Assembly: GCF_018687815.1 (NCBI RefSeq)
Contig: NZ_CP061306.1
Coordinates: forward strand, 1,550,001 to 1,614,000
Direction: 5' to 3'
DNA from: Polynucleobacter sp. JS-JIR-II-b4
Lineage (GTDB): Bacteria; Pseudomonadota; Gammaproteobacteria; Burkholderiales; Burkholderiaceae
Length of the DNA stretch: 64,000 nt
The notes beneath the pieces were generated by a model. It was not told the DNA's origin. It saw nothing but the letters and a program-made list of their open reading frames with translations, and ran no database searches. Position numbers and translations under genes: made by a program. Below, piece after piece: positions 34,463 to 42,918 of this stretch (position 1 is the stretch's first letter; every line of letters starts with the position of its first letter).

Positions 34463-35694
34463 GCGCGCACTGAGCTACCCCAGCCCCTACGACGTTCGTA
34501 AATCACAAACAGAACGCCCCACATGACTACGGCAACGTATGCCCATACCCAGGCAACTTGTGAAGTACGAGAACCAGAAATATCCAAGACGAAACCAAAA
34601 ATGGCAGGCCCCAATAGGCCGCCACCAAACCCCATCAATGAGTGCAGACCCATTGCAGCGCCCTTGATATTTTCTTGCGCACTAATTACCAAGCCCGCAG
34701 TGAGCGTTGAGGAATCTGCCATGATGAATATGGCATGCCCAATAGCCAGAGCAACAATCAACCACCACGACTGGCCAGTTGAGCAAGCGAATGCAATCCC
34801 TAATACCGCACTAGTCAGCATCACAATGCATACCCATTTCTGACGCCCTACTCTCAAAGCAATTTCATTACCCAATATGGAAGATGGCACGCCAAAGAAA
34901 TTAATCACTCCAGCTAAAGTCGTAGCCGTTAGGAAAAAATCTTCGCCAGAAGCAACTGCACAAAAAGCAAAGAAGGCAACAATCCAGCTTCTTGAGGCAA
35001 AGAGTTCCAAAGTATGAGCGGTATATCCAAAAATAAAGCCTGATGCATTTTTGTCTTGTAAAACCAACTTCCATTTATCCACCGGAAAGATATCGTGCAG
35101 ACGAATATTGATTGGCCCTTGCCATTTTTCATGCTGAAGCGCTGGAATTAGCAACAAGACAATCAGAAATGCGCTAAATGGGCCCAAGGCAATTAAACCA
35201 AATACATAATGCCAACCAAGCGCATTCAAAATCCAACCAGAACATAAATACGAAAATCCAGTACCGATACCAAAGAAGGCGGTATAGAACGCAATATGTC
35301 TAGTTAGCTCTCCCGATTGGATGCGGTCTGACAAAATCTTGAGGCCGGGCATATAAGAACCAGCAAGACCAGCACCATTCAAAGCCATAAAAAGTAGGGC
35401 CGTCCAAAAGTTATAAGCCAACAGACTCATACCCAAAAGACCACAGCTTGCTGTGAGACCGCCTATTAAATACACCTTACGCGCGTCTACCCGATCCGTT
35501 AAAGCCGTAGCTAATGGAACGGCAAGCATGTAACCAAAGAAAAAAGCACTCGCAATCAGGCCTGACTGCAAATTACTGAGATGCCACTCTTCTTGCAAAG
35601 TCGTTAACACGACGGCATAGCAAGCAAAACCCAATAAAGCACAGGTTTGTGCCAGAAGCATAAGAGGGGTATAGCCAGCTGAACGAAAGCGCAT
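34459..35694 (-). CDS. MFS transporter coupled to ccoI
   Basis: A 411-residue, 12-helix major facilitator. The N-terminal half contains FFFGYMLAVPLATALTDRVD, the MFS loop motif, and the C-terminal half MGLHSLMGFGGGLLGPAIFG. Its stop overlaps the ccoI start by four bases, so the two are translated together. R. capsulatus CcoA, an MFS copper importer for cbb3 assembly, gives a functional precedent, but the MxxxM and HxxxM pair of CcoA is not obvious here. The substrate is therefore unknown; copper supply is a hypothesis from coupling. No ribosome site is clear at ATG 35694. Confidence 0.85.
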   Translation of the reverse strand: MRFRSAGYTPLMLLAQTCALLGFACYAVVLTTLQEEWHLSNLQSGLIASAFFFGYMLAVPLATALTDRVDARKVYLIGGLTASCGLLGMSLLAYNFWTALLFMALNGAGLAGSYMPGLKILSDRIQSGELTRHIAFYTAFFGIGTGFSYLCSGWILNALGWHYVFGLIALGPFSAFLIVLLLIPALQHEKWQGPINIRLHDIFPVDKWKLVLQDKNASGFIFGYTAHTLELFASRSWIVAFFAFCAVASGEDFFLTATTLAGVINFFGVPSSILGNEIALRVGRQKWVCIVMLTSAVLGIAFACSTGQSWWLIVALAIGHAIFIMADSSTLTAGLVISAQENIKGAAMGLHSLMGFGGGLLGPAIFGFVLDISGSRTSQVAWVWAYVAVVMWGVLFVIYERRRGWGSSVRA

Positions 35695-35779
35695 AGTTAG
35701 TCAGTAGAAACGTGAACTCATTCTACTCGCCCAGAACGAATTAGACCCGCTACACTACTGAAAACAAGACGGAGACAGT

Positions 35780-36763
35780 ATGAATAGCAAATCTTTGATA
35801 GTTCATTTATTGCAGATCGGGGCCGCCCTGATTATCGGCTTCGCAAGTAACCTGGCATCAGCGGATAGCTACCCCTCCAAACCCATTAAAGCAATTGTTC
35901 CTTTTGCACCCGGCAGCACAACCGATCAAATTGGACGTGCATTTGCGGCAAAAATGTCTGAGTCATTAGGCCAGCCCGTAGTTGTTGAAAATCGCCCTGG
36001 CGCAAATGGCCTAATTGGCGCAGATTTTGTAGCCAAGGCCCCCGCAGACGGCTATACGATTCTGTTCGGAACCAATAGCACTAATGCTGCCCTTAAGAGC
36101 TTGGTTAAAAATTTACCCTATAACCAAGACACCGCCTTTACTCCCATTGGATTTTTTGGATCTGCTCCACTCATTATTGCCATCAATAATGATGTGCCTG
36201 CTAAATCACTCAATGGGTTTGTTTCTCTAGCCAAAGCCAATCCAGGAAAAATGACTTTTGCTTATGCAAGTACATCACAGCGCGTTTCATCAGAAATGCT
36301 GGCAAGCTTTGCTGATATCAAAATGATTGGGGTCTCATACAAGAGCGGCCCCAATGCTATGACTGATTTAATTGGCGGTCAGGTGAATATGTTCACATCC
36401 GACTTTGGAGTTTCATTACCTCAGGTACAAGCAGGCAAAATCCGTGGCTTAGCTGTCACCTCCCTGAAGCGCTCGCCGGCTATTCCAGAGCTACCTACAG
36501 TAAATGAAGCATTGGGTATCAGAGGCTATGAACTTATCGCCTTCTTTGCGGCATTTGGTCCAGCGGGCATGCCGAAAGATGCCATCCTCAAACTCAATCA
36601 AGCCATCAACAGTGCAGCCAAATCAAAAGATCTAGTTGAGCGACTTTCAGCAAATGGTTTTGAAACTCAGCCAGGAACGCCTGAAGCCCTTGGTCAAAAA
36701 ATCAAACTAGAAACTGCTAAGTGGGCCAAAGCGATTAAAGAAGCTGGCATGGAGCCAGAGTAA
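35780..36763 (+). CDS. Bug/TctC family substrate-binding protein
   Basis: A 327-residue secreted binding protein, signal peptide cut near LASADS. Motifs: PIKAIVPFAPGSTTDQIGR, VVVENRPGANGLIGADFVA, APADGYTILFG and YKSGPNAMTDLIGGQ. ATG at 35780 follows CGGAGACAG. It is a single-gene unit on the plus strand between minus-strand genes, so its ligand cannot be guessed from partners. Confidence 0.93.
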   Translation: MNSKSLIVHLLQIGAALIIGFASNLASADSYPSKPIKAIVPFAPGSTTDQIGRAFAAKMSESLGQPVVVENRPGANGLIGADFVAKAPADGYTILFGTNSTNAALKSLVKNLPYNQDTAFTPIGFFGSAPLIIAINNDVPAKSLNGFVSLAKANPGKMTFAYASTSQRVSSEMLASFADIKMIGVSYKSGPNAMTDLIGGQVNMFTSDFGVSLPQVQAGKIRGLAVTSLKRSPAIPELPTVNEALGIRGYELIAFFAAFGPAGMPKDAILKLNQAINSAAKSKDLVERLSANGFETQPGTPEALGQKIKLETAKWAKAIKEAGMEPE

Positions 36764-36774
36764 ATCCAGTAGCC

Positions 36775-37530
36775 TTATTGCTGACTTCGATTTGGAGAGT
36801 CTTGAAAACCATTAGAGCGGTAAGTGAGAACTAAGGTATCTCGATACCCATATTTTCCTAATGGCTGAATTGGGGTTGATTCATGAATCATGCGCTGATC
36901 ATTCATTAACAACAAAGACCAAGGTTGCGTGAGTGTAAAGCGCAATCCTGCAGAGCCAGAGGTATCAAATATTCTGGTCTCGCCACCCTTAATGCCTTCT
37001 CGATCTAACAAGAAGACTGCTACAAAATCAACGCCATCGCGATGAGCGCCTTCAGGTGTTGGACGTCCGATACCATCAGTGGTATCAATTCGAAATTGAT
37101 GGGCTTCAACAAACCAAGTATTCACAGGCTTTAGGCTATTCAAGAGATGTGCAAGCCCGAGCAAGACAGATTGCCAAGCAGGATTACTTAACAACTCACC
37201 TTGGATGGGCTCAAACCAGCGCTCAATTCCACCATGTAACGCGTTGTAATCCAGCGATTGCCAGTGCGCACGATGTGGAACCATTGTGAGTTTATCGCCT
37301 TTAATCTCATAGCTGGCATGTCGACGAAAGCGATAGCGCCCACCATCTTTTAAATAAGGGTCGCGGGGCAAGTTTTCCCAATACTTCGTGAGATCTTGAA
37401 ACTTGGATAGATCTACATTGCTAAACTCAGCAACCGTCTCAGCGGACACCACTGCAAAGCCGTCATCACGCAAAGCTTGATCGATCTGCTTTAAGGGGGT
37501 CAGTGTAGGCGCAACGCCAATAATTGTCAT
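36775..37530 (-). CDS. 2OG-Fe dioxygenase family protein (2OG-Fe_Oxy_2 type)
   Basis: A 251-residue cytoplasmic protein resembling the BsmA/isoleucine-hydroxylase group of iron- and 2-oxoglutarate-dependent dioxygenases. The iron triad is visible as His and Asp in EGAHRDGVDFVAVFLLDR (about residues 157-174) and a distal His in NDQRMIHESTPI. The Arg that binds 2-oxoglutarate is in YRDTLVLTYR. Members hydroxylate free amino acids or are unassigned. It has no enzyme neighbour. A weak ribosome site precedes ATG at 37530. Confidence 0.82.
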   Translation of the reverse strand: MTIIGVAPTLTPLKQIDQALRDDGFAVVSAETVAEFSNVDLSKFQDLTKYWENLPRDPYLKDGGRYRFRRHASYEIKGDKLTMVPHRAHWQSLDYNALHGGIERWFEPIQGELLSNPAWQSVLLGLAHLLNSLKPVNTWFVEAHQFRIDTTDGIGRPTPEGAHRDGVDFVAVFLLDREGIKGGETRIFDTSGSAGLRFTLTQPWSLLLMNDQRMIHESTPIQPLGKYGYRDTLVLTYRSNGFQDSPNRSQQ

Positions 37531-37562
37531 GGGTCTATTTTAGGTCAAGCAGCAAAAAAGCG

Positions 37563-38528
37563 TTAATCCAACTGCGCTCCAGATGCCCTCACAATTTTTG
37601 CCCACTTAGCCAACTCATCCTTTAGTAAAGCGCTCAACTTATTAGTTGGAACGGGTGCAAGATCCAAGCCTTGTGCAGATAGCTTCTCACGCACTTCTGA
37701 TTTAGATAGGGTCTTCTCCATCGCTGCCTGTACCTTCTTGATTACATCCGCACTAACGCCAACAGGTGCATAGATGGCTACCCATACCTCACCAACACAA
37801 TCAGGATAAGTTTCTGCAATCGTTGGAATTTCAGGCGCAGCGCTAGAACGCTTTGCAGAACTAATCGCGATCGCCTGAAGCTTCCCTGCTTTAATGTAAT
37901 TGAGTGCAGAGGGTAAGCTCGCAAATGCCAGTGGTACTTGTCCACCTAATACATCATTAATTGCTGGGGCTACTCCTTTGTAAGGAATATGTTGCATGTC
38001 AATGCCAGCGCTCGCATTGAGCATGGCACCCAATAAGTGACTAATCGTGCCATTACCAGCCGAGGCATATGACAACTCTCCAGGCCTCTTCTTAGCCGCA
38101 GCCACAACATCCGCCAACGTTTTATAAGGAGACCCCGGTGGAGAGACTAATACATAAGGCGTTGCTCCAATGTAATACAAGGGCACAAAATCATTTACAG
38201 GATCAAAACCAGGATTTTTATATAAAGAAGGATTGATGGCTTGCGCACTATTGATGGTGAGCAGTAAGGTATAGCCGTCCTTAGGTGAGCGTGCAACACT
38301 TTGGGTACCAATATTACCGCCAGCACCTGGTCTATTTTCAACAACAATCGATGCGCCAATAGCTTCACCAAATGATGGTGCAATTAAACGCGCCACAATG
38401 TCGTTAGTGCCGCCTGCCGCCTGAGGCACCACCATGGATATAGGCTTGCTTGGGTAGGTCTGCGCCTGAACTCCAATAGAGGCAAGCAAGCCTAAAGCAA
38501 AAAATAGATGTTGAATTAGCCTGCTCAT
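37563..38528 (-). CDS. Bug/TctC family substrate-binding protein
   Basis: A 321-residue periplasmic binding protein with a signal peptide cut after VQAQT. Motifs: PISMVVPQAAGGTNDIVAR, VVENRPGAGGNIGTQ, SPKDGYTLL and IPYKGVAPAINDVLGGQ. ATG at 38528 has AAGGGG upstream. It follows the TAXI-like gene by 13 bases on the same strand, an unusual pairing of two unrelated binding-protein families in one transcript. Confidence 0.93.
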   Translation of the reverse strand: MSRLIQHLFFALGLLASIGVQAQTYPSKPISMVVPQAAGGTNDIVARLIAPSFGEAIGASIVVENRPGAGGNIGTQSVARSPKDGYTLLLTINSAQAINPSLYKNPGFDPVNDFVPLYYIGATPYVLVSPPGSPYKTLADVVAAAKKRPGELSYASAGNGTISHLLGAMLNASAGIDMQHIPYKGVAPAINDVLGGQVPLAFASLPSALNYIKAGKLQAIAISSAKRSSAAPEIPTIAETYPDCVGEVWVAIYAPVGVSADVIKKVQAAMEKTLSKSEVREKLSAQGLDLAPVPTNKLSALLKDELAKWAKIVRASGAQLD

Positions 38529-38541
38529 TTCCAGACCCCTT

Positions 38542-39843
38542 TTAATTAACCAAATTCAGGCGGTGACGTACTTCACCCACATGTCCTTTGAGGTCGTATA
38601 GTTCTTTCGCATCCAACATGGATACCTTGATATTTCCAACGCGCCTCTCGATATCCACAAGATCTTTAAAGTTCTTTTCTTTTAATGCTGGATTTTGGGC
38701 ATTCTTCTCAATCACCTTGAGCTCTTCATACACCTGCGCCAACTTCAATCGCAATAAGAAATTTTTGGTAGTTGGAATATAGGTAAATAATGGAATCAAA
38801 ATTACTAGTAATGGAATAACAATTTTGACAAAACGTCCTGCCCATACCGCAGTCCAAAACGGCAAGTGACGATGTAAGAATGAAGGGCCATCCTTTAGAT
38901 AAATCTCCGCATCCGCATGCAATGGGAAATCCAGTCCAGAACTAGAGGGGAACTCCCCCACTTTTTGCAACCGCGAATAGGATTTCAGAATATCGTAAGA
39001 AGCGCTCAATAAGAGTGAAACCATTGCCGGACTTACATTGTCATGAGCTACCAAGGTGGCAGTAGCAGCCATCACCTGGATGTCCTGACGAGGTTGATCG
39101 TGCTCAATACTCAATAAACCTCTGGGTACGGTCACTTTGGATAAATAAGTAAGATTTCGGGTGTACGCATCCGCTTGGTCAAAATCCATCAAGCGAATAC
39201 CTGGAATAGAGTAAAACTTTTTCAGAACGGGCGCCTCTGCAGCTGCCACTATAAATACTGCATCCAATTCGCCATTATTTAACTTAAGAATAGCTTCATC
39301 GGGCTTTAATTTCTGCGCGCCAATTTCCTTGTCTGTAATACCACTAGTCTGCAACAAACTCTGAGTAAGCGCTAAAGTTCCGCTCCCATCATTACCGATG
39401 GAGACGCGCTTACCTTTTAGCTGACTTAAAATCTTGAGTTGGCCCCCATCATTTTTAAATGCGCTTTCACGATACCAAACCCAAATAGGCTCGTAAAACA
39501 TTCCGGCTATCGAAACCAAATTTGGATATTCGGCAACATTAGCAACACCACCCTGCACCATTGCAAAATCAACCCCAGAATTAGGGTCATTCAAAAGAGC
39601 TAAGTTATCTAAAGTTCCGCCGGTGGATCGCACATTGAGATCAACACCCTCCTTAGCTATTTCCAATTTCAGGCGTTCGCCAAACTGGTAATACAGCCCA
39701 GTAGGAAATCCAGTAGCCATCTCGATTGACTTTGGTGGCGGCGGGACTAAAACCCACAGAACGCCAAAAAGGATAGTTAGTAGGACAAAAAAGGCTGCTG
39801 TTAGAGCCAGGGGGTTATAAATTTGTTTTTTGATGAAATTCAT
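38542..39843 (-). CDS. TAXI-type solute-binding protein with C-terminal membrane anchor
   Basis: A protein of about 433 residues: one N-terminal helix (LALTAAFFVLLTILFGVLWVL), a TAXI binding domain (IEMATGFPTGLYYQFGERLK; LKGKRVSIGNDGSGTLA), a second helix near the C terminus (IVIPLLVILIPLFTYI) and a charged helical tail of about 85 residues likely to lie in the cytoplasm. No TRAP permease adjoins it, so it may sense or tether rather than deliver a ligand. The frame is open to 39921, but ATG at 39843 is preferred (AAGAGA upstream, better N-terminal helix). It is co-directional with the Bug gene. Confidence 0.87.
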   Translation of the reverse strand: MNFIKKQIYNPLALTAAFFVLLTILFGVLWVLVPPPPKSIEMATGFPTGLYYQFGERLKLEIAKEGVDLNVRSTGGTLDNLALLNDPNSGVDFAMVQGGVANVAEYPNLVSIAGMFYEPIWVWYRESAFKNDGGQLKILSQLKGKRVSIGNDGSGTLALTQSLLQTSGITDKEIGAQKLKPDEAILKLNNGELDAVFIVAAAEAPVLKKFYSIPGIRLMDFDQADAYTRNLTYLSKVTVPRGLLSIEHDQPRQDIQVMAATATLVAHDNVSPAMVSLLLSASYDILKSYSRLQKVGEFPSSSGLDFPLHADAEIYLKDGPSFLHRHLPFWTAVWAGRFVKIVIPLLVILIPLFTYIPTTKNFLLRLKLAQVYEELKVIEKNAQNPALKEKNFKDLVDIERRVGNIKVSMLDAKELYDLKGHVGEVRHRLNLVN

Positions 39844-39955
39844 GGAAATCTCTTGTGTTTTTTGCATTATGCCCCGAGCAAAGCAATAGGCAAAGGTTTC
39901 AAAACAGGCCCAATAAATCACGATAAGATGATGCTTTTAAGCAGCCCTAAAGAAC

Positions 39956-40720
39956 ATGATGAATTCAGCAAAAACCAAGGTAGCCCTAGTCACCGGTGCA
40001 GGAACTGGTATTGGGCGGGCGGCTGCCAAAGCGCTCCTCAAGGGAGGCTATCAAGTAGTCCTTACTGGACGCAATCTCGATAAATTAGAAAAGGCTATTG
40101 CTGATATTGGCGGCAATCAAAGTAACTGTCTAGCGGTTGCTTGCGATGTCGGCAGGCCCGATGAAGTCAAAAAGCTATTTGCGGCACTTAGCAATCAATT
40201 TGGCCGCATTGACGTACTCTTCAATAATGCCGGTATGGGGGCTCCTGCTATCCCAATGGAAGACTTAAGTTATGAGCAGTGGATGAATGTAGTCAATGCC
40301 AACCTCTGTGGTGCGTTCTTGTGTTCACAGGAAGCGATTCGTATGATGAAAGCGCAATCTCCACAAGGTGGCAGAATTATCAATAACGGTTCAATCTCTG
40401 CGCATGCACCTCGTCCAATGTCAGCACCCTACACGGCAACCAAACATGCCATCAGCGGCTTAACCAAAACCATTGCATTAGATGGGCGCCCTTTTAATAT
40501 CGCGTGCGGTCAAATCGATATCGGCAATGCTGCAACAGAGATGACTGAACGTATGGCTGCTGGGATCCTGCAGGCAGATCAATCCATCAAGATAGAGCCA
40601 CGCATGGATGTTGATCATGTTGGTGAGGCCGTACTGCATATGGCCCAACTGCCACTCGAAAGCAATATTCTGTCGATGACCATTATGGCAACCAATATGC
40701 CGTTTGTGGGTAGAGGCTAA
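39956..40720 (+). CDS. Short-chain dehydrogenase/reductase
   Basis: A 254-residue SDR. The nucleotide motif [16 protein letters not shown] is at residues 12-27, NNAG in [12 protein letters not shown], catalytic Ser in [11 protein letters not shown] and YxxxK in [12 protein letters not shown]. These mark a classical, probably NADP(H)- or NAD(H)-dependent oxidoreductase. It converges on ccmI with only 4 bases between stops. The substrate is unknown; the unusual [17 protein letters not shown] stretch after the active site is typical of one SDR subgroup of unassigned function. Confidence 0.9.
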   Translation: MMNSAKTKVALVTGAGTGIGRAAAKALLKGGYQVVLTGRNLDKLEKAIADIGGNQSNCLAVACDVGRPDEVKKLFAALSNQFGRIDVLFNNAGMGAPAIPMEDLSYEQWMNVVNANLCGAFLCSQEAIRMMKAQSPQGGRIINNGSISAHAPRPMSAPYTATKHAISGLTKTIALDGRPFNIACGQIDIGNAATEMTERMAAGILQADQSIKIEPRMDVDHVGEAVLHMAQLPLESNILSMTIMATNMPFVGRG

Positions 40721-40724
40721 AACC

Positions 40725-41915
40725 TTACTGGCGAACTTGGTCGACTAGTAGGCGAACATTGGTTGTGCCGACTTTAATTGTCTGCACTGAAGAGATTAAA
40801 TCCCCCACTTCCGGTTTCGCCATCCCAGTCTTAGAAATGCGCACCTCGACACTCGCCTCAGATAGTTGAGAGAGAGGCGCACTGGGATTCATAGCCAATG
40901 AATCATTCAATATAAAGCTCATTGGAAAGTCAGTTGCAGACGCCTTCAAGACAGCAACAGGCATACGCTCACCAGGTTTGCGCGCAATTACCATCACAAT
41001 GTCGCCAGGCTTAATCTTAGATTTAAGATCAGCAGACAATTCAATCTTGCCGCTAATGCCTTTTCCGGCTGGAGCAACCGGCGCTGAAGTAGTCAGACCA
41101 CCTTTAGAGCGCGCCTCAGCAATAGATCCCTGAATAGCACGCGCCTCATCCGTATTGGGCGGAAGTTGTTGCGCAAGCTTATCCCAGGACTGCACGGCTG
41201 CCTTGTAATTTTTAGCGTTATAAGATGCGGTTCCAGAAAGCCAAAGTGCCATCATGTTATTGGGGTCCAGCTTTAATGCCTGATTAATCAACTGCGAAGG
41301 CTTCCCAACAAAACTCCCATTTGCATTGCTTGCCAGAACATCTGCATAGTCAGCTAACAATTGCGGATCAGAATCAATAAAGTTACCGGCACGTGCATAC
41401 GCTTTAGCGGCATCCTCATCGCGGCCCAAGATTCGATAGGAACGAGCTAACATCGCCCAGCCTTTTAAGTTGCCAGGATCTTTTTCCATTTTAATGGCAA
41501 ATTCAGCCACCATTTTTTCGACACCTTCTTGGGTGACTGGTTTTTCAGAATTGTTTTGGGCTACCCGAACAACATCCCCCAAGGAGAAATACAGCGCTGA
41601 TGAGAGCAAGACGATAAAGATACACAACCCGAGTGCAGTCTTCTTTGAAGAGCCCGCAACCTCTCGGTCATCCTCTTCAATAGTGTCTTGAAAGAGTCTC
41701 TGACGCATTTCAGCATGCGCAATTTCATAATCAGTTGAAGTAATTGCACCAGCTTTATATTCAAGCTCTAATTTATCCAACTCTTCACGGTAGATGGTGG
41801 CATTCATCTGACGACGCGATGTCGACGAGCTCTTCGCGGGAAAGATGAATGGGCGCAGCAATAGCACCAATACCAGAACCAGAAGCAAAAAGGCGGGGAT
41901 CAAAAAGCTAGTCAC
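40725..41915 (-). CDS. ccmI: Cytochrome c biogenesis protein CcmI
   Basis: A 396-residue membrane-anchored TPR protein, the last gene of the ccm operon. Two membrane segments (FLIPAFLLLVLVLVLLLRPF and LGLCIFIVLLSSALYFSLG) flank a cytoplasmic loop with the typical MNATIYREELDKLE sequence. The periplasmic part has TPR repeats (GWAMLARSYRILGRDEDAAK) and a C-terminal beta domain. CcmI presents apocytochromes c to CcmFH. GTG at 41915 seems to be the start, 5 bases after the ccmH stop. Confidence 0.93.
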   Translation of the reverse strand: MTSFLIPAFLLLVLVLVLLLRPFIFPAKSSSTSRRQMNATIYREELDKLELEYKAGAITSTDYEIAHAEMRQRLFQDTIEEDDREVAGSSKKTALGLCIFIVLLSSALYFSLGDVVRVAQNNSEKPVTQEGVEKMVAEFAIKMEKDPGNLKGWAMLARSYRILGRDEDAAKAYARAGNFIDSDPQLLADYADVLASNANGSFVGKPSQLINQALKLDPNNMMALWLSGTASYNAKNYKAAVQSWDKLAQQLPPNTDEARAIQGSIAEARSKGGLTTSAPVAPAGKGISGKIELSADLKSKIKPGDIVMVIARKPGERMPVAVLKASATDFPMSFILNDSLAMNPSAPLSQLSEASVEVRISKTGMAKPEVGDLISSVQTIKVGTTNVRLLVDQVRQ

Positions 41916-41920
41916 TTATT

Positions 41921-42391
41921 TCATCCCTCTTTCTTATCGCTTGCATTTAATAGTGCATCGATTTTTTGATTATCAGCATCAGTCAGCGTGACATTAGGCA
42001 CGCTGCTATCTCTGCGTCTTAAATACATTAATAAACCAGCAATGCCCAGACCCAAAATAACAAATGGGCCAATCCATAGCAACCAGGTCACTGGCTTGAC
42101 TGGCGGACGATACAGTACAAAATCACCATAGCGCTCGACCATAAACGAGCGGATTTGATCATCGCTCTTACCTTCTTTGATCAATATCCGAATTTCACGA
42201 CGCAAATCATTGGCTAAATCCGAGCGCGAGCCTGCCAATGACTCGTTCTGACACACCAAGCAGCGCATTTCTTCTGAAATACTAATAAGACGCTGCTCTG
42301 TTACAGGGTCATCCGCGAGTGGTGCAGCATCTTTGGCAAACGCGTTGCCTAAACTAAACACGCAAACGGCGATTAATAAAATTCGCCTCAT
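41921..42391 (-). CDS. ccmH: Cytochrome c biogenesis protein CcmH (thioredoxin-like)
   Basis: A 156-residue periplasmic, membrane-anchored protein. A signal segment is followed by the redox motif RCLVCQNESLAGS (the LRCxxC signature of CcmH) at about residues 42-54 and a C-terminal membrane helix. It keeps apocytochrome cysteines reduced for haem attachment. Its ATG overlaps the ccmG stop and it is followed by ccmI. Confidence 0.95.
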   Translation of the reverse strand: MRRILLIAVCVFSLGNAFAKDAAPLADDPVTEQRLISISEEMRCLVCQNESLAGSRSDLANDLRREIRILIKEGKSDDQIRSFMVERYGDFVLYRPPVKPVTWLLWIGPFVILGLGIAGLLMYLRRRDSSVPNVTLTDADNQKIDALLNASDKKEG

Positions 42392-42918
42392 GATTTCTTT
42401 AACTCACTCAGCATAGGATAAATTTTTTGATTCAATAAATCCATTGTTAACGGGCCAATGTGTTTAAAGCGAATCACCCCGGCCTTATCGATGATGTAAG
42501 TCTCAGGCACACCATAGACGCCATAATCAATGCCAACTCGCCCATTAGCATCAAAGGCGGAGAGCGTATAAGGATTGCCTTGTTTTGCCAGCATTGCTAC
42601 AGCATCTTCACGCTTATCTTTGTAGTCCAAACCAATCACTGGGGCTATTTGGGACTTAGCAAGCTCAACCAACACCGGATGCTCTTCACGACAAGCTACA
42701 CACCAGGATGCCCACACATTCAGAATCCACACCTGACCCTTCATACTTGCCGGTGAAAACGATTTATTAGCATCAGCCAATTGAGACACTTCAAATGCAG
42801 GGGCAGACTTGTTAATCAAAGGCGATGGGACCTCATGTGGATCACGATTTAAGCCAATAGCCAAAAAGACTACCAAGCCCACAAACAAGATCAGAGGGAT
42901 TAAAAATTTTGCTTTCAT
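42388..42918 (-). CDS. ccmG: Thiol:disulfide interchange protein CcmG/DsbE
   Basis: A 176-residue membrane-anchored thioredoxin-fold protein. An N-terminal anchor precedes the active site WASWCVACREEHP; CcmG proteins usually have CxPC or CPTC, so the CVAC here is a mild variant. GVYGVPETYIIDKAGVI is the conserved cis-proline region. It reduces CcmH or apocytochrome c. The start and stop overlap ccmF and ccmH by ATGA. Confidence 0.95.
   Translation of the reverse strand: MKAKFLIPLILFVGLVVFLAIGLNRDPHEVPSPLINKSAPAFEVSQLADANKSFSPASMKGQVWILNVWASWCVACREEHPVLVELAKSQIAPVIGLDYKDKREDAVAMLAKQGNPYTLSAFDANGRVGIDYGVYGVPETYIIDKAGVIRFKHIGPLTMDLLNQKIYPMLSELKKS

Noticed and set aside
34459-35694. Calling the MFS gene ccoA
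   Set aside because: The MxxxM and HxxxM copper motifs of CcoA are not clearly present, so the name is not supported despite the ccoI coupling.
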